Source: Anaerofilum faecale (lineage in GTDB: Bacteria > Bacillota > Clostridia > Oscillospirales > Ruminococcaceae). Taken from it: a DNA stretch of 7,323 nucleotides. The stretch spans positions 1 through 7,323 of the forward strand of contig DXFV01000046.1 of the NCBI GenBank assembly GCA_019114265.1, in the 5' to 3' direction. How positions within the stretch are numbered: the first letter of the stretch is position 1; every line of letters starts with the position of its first letter. The translations under genes and the position numbers were made by a program. Shown here one piece after another: positions 4,474-7,323 of this stretch. The notes under the pieces were generated by a model, which made no database searches, was not told the origin of the DNA, and saw only the letters and a list, made by a program, of their open reading frames with translations.

Positions 4474-6684
4474 ATGAACAATCGCGTGACAGCGCTGGCC
4501 GCGGCGGCGCTGCTGCTGGCCGGGTGTGCGCCGCAGAGCGTGACGCCGGCCGAAGAAACGGTGGCGGGGGGCTATGTCGAGCAGCGCTTTTCGATGCCGG
4601 AGGGCTTTTCCTGCGAGGCGCTCGTGCCCAACGCCGACAGCACCCTCACACTCTACGGCGGTACAGACAGCATGGCCTGGCGCGACCCGGCCGGTGTGCG
4701 GGGCGGGGTGCTGGCCTGCGCCGTGCAGCCGGACGGCACCATGCAGCCATACACCCCTGCCTGGAACGCGCAGCTTTTGGAAATCTGCGCAGACACGCCG
4801 GGGATCGGGCTCAGCCTTGCGGCCGACGAAGCGGGCGCGGTCTATCTTCTGGCCGACCAGCCGGGCGGGGAGACGCCGTTCCGGCTGTGGAAAGCGGAGG
4901 GCGAGGCCCTTGCCGAGATCCCGGTGAAGCTCGCCGCGCTCGCCGAAACCCCGCAGCCGGACGATGTGGTGTACAGCCTGCGTGGTGTGAGCGGGGAATA
5001 TCTGTTTGTGGAGACGAACACGGGGGGCTGGGCCATCTTCGGCGTGGACGGAACGCTGCACAAACAGGGGGCGGAGCAGGTGGTCCTGCAGCCCAGCGCG
5101 GTGCGCAGCGGGTATGCGTGGGTGGGCACCAACGGCTTTGCCGCCGCCTATACGCTGCCGGATTTTGAACCTGCCAGCCGCCTGTCGCTGCCGGACGGGC
5201 GCATCTTCCCGGACTGGGAGGGCCGGGGATTTTACCACGTTTCGGCGGCGTGGGAGGGGGAGGCCGTCGTGTCCCACTACACGCTGGACGGCGACACCCG
5301 CGAGATCCTGATGCGGGGCGGCGACTACAGCTGGGGCGCGCCTTCCGCCGGGGTCTACCAGGGAGGGGAAACGCCGGACGGCGCGCTGTGGCTGCTGGTG
5401 AGCGAGCAGGCGCAGCAGACCCTTTGCCGCTATGTCTACGACCCGCATCGGACGGTGGAAAACACGCTCACGGTCTATTCCCTCCGCGACAGCGACGCCG
5501 TCCGCCAGGCCATTTCTCTGTGGAACAGCCGCCATCCGACGGTGCGGGTGGAATACACGGTGGGGATGCCGGAGGAGCAGACGGGGGTGCGGGAGGAGGA
5601 CGTCATCCGCCGTCTGAACACCCAGCTGCTGAGCGGCGACGGTCCCGACCTGCTGTTTCTGGACGGCCTGCCGGTGCAGAGCATGATCGACCAGGGCCTT
5701 CTGACCGACCTTGCGCCGCTGGCCGACTGGAGCGCCGTGCGGGAGAATCTGCTGGCGGCCTGTGCGAAGGACGGCGCGGTGTACGGGGTGCCCACCGGCT
5801 TTGCGACCTGGATCGCGGGCGGGAGACCGGAGGATGTGGACGACCGCCTCACCACGCTCACGGACCTGGCCGGTGCGGTGGCGCAGAGCGGGGAATCCCC
5901 CTGTCTGGCCTTGGACAATTTGCTGTATGAACAGCTGTTCGATCTGCTCTACCCGGCCAGTGCGTCGGCCATCTGGGAGGATGGCGCTTTCCGCCCGGAT
6001 GCCTGCCGCGCCTTCCTCACCGAACTGGATGCGCTGGCCGGTGCTGCCGGTTTGCCGACGATCTCCACCTACGACCGGCAGCATGAGGAAGGGACCTCCG
6101 CACAGGAGCTGTATGAGCAATACCCGGTGCAGGGCACGCTGAGCGATTTCCACAACCGGGAGTCCAGCGAGAGAGGGCGCTGGTTTGTGGAAGAATGGGA
6201 TACAATGCCGGAAGCCGCCAATTTCAGCGTCCTTGTGCGGGACGAAACCGGACGCCTTGCCCCCAGCGAATACGGGGAGGTGACGCTGTATCCGATGCCG
6301 GGCGTCGGCGGGGGAGGCTGGTTTGCGGCAAAGGGGGTGGCCGCCATCCCCCGGACCAGCGAAGAAAACCGCGCTCTGGCGATCGAATTTATCCAGCTGC
6401 TGCTCTCGGACGAGATGCAGAAGAACCCGCGGCTGGAGGGCCTGCCGGTCACCCGCAGCGGCTGGACGGCGGCGCTGGACGAGGTGAAAAAGACCGACCC
6501 GTTCGGCACGACCGGCGATCTGGACGCCTTTGTGGATTCCCTCCGGCCGGTGTGGATCGACGGCGACCTGCAGGAGGTGGTGCGCAGGGCGGCCGCGGAG
6601 GAATACAGCGGGCAGCTGTCGATGGAGGCCGCTCTGCACCAGATCGAGCAGGAAGCCGCTCTGCGCCTGGCGGAACAGAGCTGA
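4474..6684 (+). CDS. Lipoprotein: propeller-like N-terminal region plus ABC-type solute-binding domain
   Basis: This 736-residue exported lipoprotein is probably anchored on the outer face of the membrane. The signal peptide MNNRVTALAAAALLLAGC has a clear lipobox (LAGC) with lipidated Cys18. The start at 4474 follows AAGGAGG (4459-4465). Residues from about 30 to 325 are rich in short beta-type repeats (for example VQPDGTMQPYTPAW, IFGVDGTLHKQG, TPDGALWLLVSEQ) and resemble propeller blades; no enzyme motif is seen. Residues 329-736 match an extracellular solute-binding protein: ENTLTVYSLRDSDAVRQAI opens the domain, followed by LLSGDGPDLLFLDGLPVQS, GAVYGVPTGFATWIAG and the late motif ALAIEFIQLLLSDEMQ. 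No ABC permease or ATPase gene is in the window, so transport may not be its role. The divergent two-component pair suggests sensing or control by that system, which is inference. The ligand is unknown. The fusion is much longer than a plain binding protein (about 400-450 residues). Confidence 0.9.
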   Translation: MNNRVTALAAAALLLAGCAPQSVTPAEETVAGGYVEQRFSMPEGFSCEALVPNADSTLTLYGGTDSMAWRDPAGVRGGVLACAVQPDGTMQPYTPAWNAQLLEICADTPGIGLSLAADEAGAVYLLADQPGGETPFRLWKAEGEALAEIPVKLAALAETPQPDDVVYSLRGVSGEYLFVETNTGGWAIFGVDGTLHKQGAEQVVLQPSAVRSGYAWVGTNGFAAAYTLPDFEPASRLSLPDGRIFPDWEGRGFYHVSAAWEGEAVVSHYTLDGDTREILMRGGDYSWGAPSAGVYQGGETPDGALWLLVSEQAQQTLCRYVYDPHRTVENTLTVYSLRDSDAVRQAISLWNSRHPTVRVEYTVGMPEEQTGVREEDVIRRLNTQLLSGDGPDLLFLDGLPVQSMIDQGLLTDLAPLADWSAVRENLLAACAKDGAVYGVPTGFATWIAGGRPEDVDDRLTTLTDLAGAVAQSGESPCLALDNLLYEQLFDLLYPASASAIWEDGAFRPDACRAFLTELDALAGAAGLPTISTYDRQHEEGTSAQELYEQYPVQGTLSDFHNRESSERGRWFVEEWDTMPEAANFSVLVRDETGRLAPSEYGEVTLYPMPGVGGGGWFAAKGVAAIPRTSEENRALAIEFIQLLLSDEMQKNPRLEGLPVTRSGWTAALDEVKKTDPFGTTGDLDAFVDSLRPVWIDGDLQEVVRRAAAEEYSGQLSMEAALHQIEQEAALRLAEQS

Positions 6685-6723
6685 AACCAGTATACTACGG
6701 CGTGGCCGCGTGCGGCAAGCTGT

Positions 6724-6742
6724 GCAAAGGCGCTGCCTTTGC
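6724..6742 (+). terminator. Hairpin after the lipoprotein gene, possible terminator
   Basis: GCAAAGGC (6724-6731) and GCCTTTGC (6735-6742) form a perfect 8-bp stem with a 3-base loop, 40 bases after the lipoprotein stop codon. Six T follow at 6752-6757, nine bases beyond the stem, which is further than usual for an intrinsic terminator. It may act together with the hairpin at 6785-6804. Confidence 0.4.
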
Positions 6743-6784
6743 GATCCGCGATTTTTTGAAAAAAATCGAGTAAAACTTTCCCTG

Positions 6785-6804
6785 CGGGCCGTATACACGG
6801 CCCG
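6785..6804. terminator. GC-rich hairpin, probable terminator between convergent genes
   Basis: CGGGCCGT (6785-6792) and ACGGCCCG (6797-6804) pair perfectly around a 4-base loop (ATAC). The plus-strand tail TTCGTGTGTTT is moderately T-rich. On the minus strand the tail runs through CAGGGAAAGTTTTAC. It sits between the lipoprotein gene and the convergent antiporter gene, as a shared terminator would. The imperfect T-tracts lower confidence. Confidence 0.55.
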
Positions 6805-6822
6805 TTCGTGTGTTTGGAAAAA

Positions 6823-6868
6823 CTGCGGAGCTGCGCCGGATGGGGCCGAATCTTTCCCCGCTTCGCAG
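6823..6868 (-). terminator. Imperfect hairpin, candidate terminator for the antiporter gene
   Basis: On the plus strand CTGCG (6823-6827) pairs with CGCAG (6864-6868) and GGGG (6842-6845) with CCCC (6856-6859), with AGC/GCT pairing between them and an uneven internal loop. Read on the minus strand the structure is followed at once by TTTTT (6822 to 6818). It lies within 90 bases of the antiporter stop codon. The large internal loop makes the call tentative. Confidence 0.35.
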
Positions 6869-6904
6869 AGCGGAAGGATGGAACGGCGAGCGCCGCTTTG
6901 CGTG

Positions 6905-7323
6905 TTATTTGCTTTCGGCTTTGTTGAATTCGCCCGCCCATTCAAAGCCCTTCTTGGCCACGATCACCGCGATGACCTCGTTGATCACCGCCGCGGCCGC
7001 GATGGTGCCCTGCACGATCTGCGCACATTCCGGCGCGGGGCCCGTCAGCACCGACACCGCTATGCCGGTGAACACCAGCGACACGCCCGAATGCGGCAGC
7101 AGGGTGAGGCCCAGGAATTTTTTAACGGTATCGGGGGATTTTGTGATCGAGGCGCCGAAATACGCGCCCAGATATTTGCCCGCCGCGCGCGCCAGGATAT
7201 ACACGGCGGTGAACGCTCCTGCGCCCAGGATGAGGTGATAGTCCAGCGGCGCGCCGAGGTTCAGGATCACCACGATCATCGCAACGCCCAGGATGGGGTT
7301 GAATCCGTGCATGATCTGATCCA
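6905..7323 (-). CDS. Cation:proton antiporter, C-terminal part, cut by the right edge
   Basis: This is the last 138 residues of a membrane transporter of the sodium/proton exchanger type (CPA superfamily), which would exchange a monovalent cation for protons. The reading frame runs in from beyond 7323 (DQI, then MHGFNPILGVAM), so the methionine at 7312 is internal and not the start. Hydrophobic segments are visible at FNPILGVAMIVVILNLGAPL, YHLILGAGAFTAVYILARA, LGLTLLPHSGVSLVFTGIAV and GTIAAAAVINEVIAVIVAKK. The fourth ends near the C-terminal tail GFEWAGEFNKAESK. The LPHSGVSLVFTGIA segment is the most family-like part. The ion-binding aspartate region of such transporters would lie in the missing N-terminal part, so the transported ion cannot be judged. 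The gene converges on the lipoprotein gene; the 220 bases between them hold hairpins and no convincing gene. Confidence 0.82.
   Translation of the reverse strand, partial: DQIMHGFNPILGVAMIVVILNLGAPLDYHLILGAGAFTAVYILARAAGKYLGAYFGASITKSPDTVKKFLGLTLLPHSGVSLVFTGIAVSVLTGPAPECAQIVQGTIAAAAVINEVIAVIVAKKGFEWAGEFNKAESK

Noticed and set aside
3663..4481. A kinase-regulator fusion read as one 694-residue minus-strand frame.
   Set aside because: The upstream part is in a different frame from the response regulator and is only its shadow. The kinase starts at 3662 with normal coupling.
6705..6716. The GCCGCGTGCGGC palindrome after the lipoprotein.
   Set aside because: Only 4-5 bp with a tiny loop in GC-rich DNA, with no position or repeat that gives it meaning.
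4408..6945. An 845-residue open frame on the minus strand across the lipoprotein gene.
   Set aside because: Long antisense frames are expected in GC-rich coding DNA. It shows no domain pattern, is rich in H, R, Q and P, and the plus-strand frame has a signal peptide, a ribosome binding site and a recognisable family.

Overview
The window reads as a piece of chromosome from a high-GC, low-complexity-membrane (Gram-positive type) Clostridia bacterium, most likely an Oscillospiraceae/Ruminococcaceae-like gut organism. This is an inference. It rests on high GC in the intact genes, AGGAGG-type ribosome binding sites, a lipoprotein in place of a free periplasmic binding protein, and the gene families present. 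No rRNA, tRNA, CRISPR array, insertion sequence or phage gene is visible.

Layout. Positions 1-304 hold a small XRE-type DNA-binding regulator, cut at the left edge and broken by a one-base frameshift near 145-152. A 20-bp perfect hairpin (394-436) closes that unit. A leader of about 220 bases with a possible promoter leads into an intact type II glycerate 2-kinase (661-1902, +). Directly downstream, with no terminator between, lies a GNAT acetyltransferase remnant (2022-2317, +): its N-terminal and C-terminal ends survive in different frames and the acetyl-CoA-binding core is missing. A bidirectional terminator (2332-2368) separates it from a convergent two-component operon on the minus strand: an OmpR-family response regulator (3656-4327) followed with a 7-nt overlap by a sensor histidine kinase (2397-3662).

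Divergent from that operon, across a 146-bp intergenic region with two inverted repeats, is a 736-residue lipoprotein (4474-6684, +). It combines an N-terminal region of about 300 residues that looks like a beta-propeller with a C-terminal ABC-type solute-binding domain, and no permease or ATPase gene lies beside it in this window. A hairpin-rich 220-bp stretch follows. The window then ends inside the 3' part of a minus-strand cation:proton antiporter gene (6905 to beyond 7323).

How the genes may work together. The kinase is a stand-alone metabolic enzyme making 2-phosphoglycerate for lower glycolysis. The most interesting unit is the divergent trio of lipoprotein, regulator and sensor kinase. 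It looks like a self-contained envelope sensing module in which the lipoprotein is either the target of the two-component system or an input to the kinase's extracytoplasmic domain. That link is inferred from arrangement only. The XRE and GNAT genes are visibly richer in A+T than the intact genes and both are broken, so they look like decaying accessory genes around a conserved metabolic gene.
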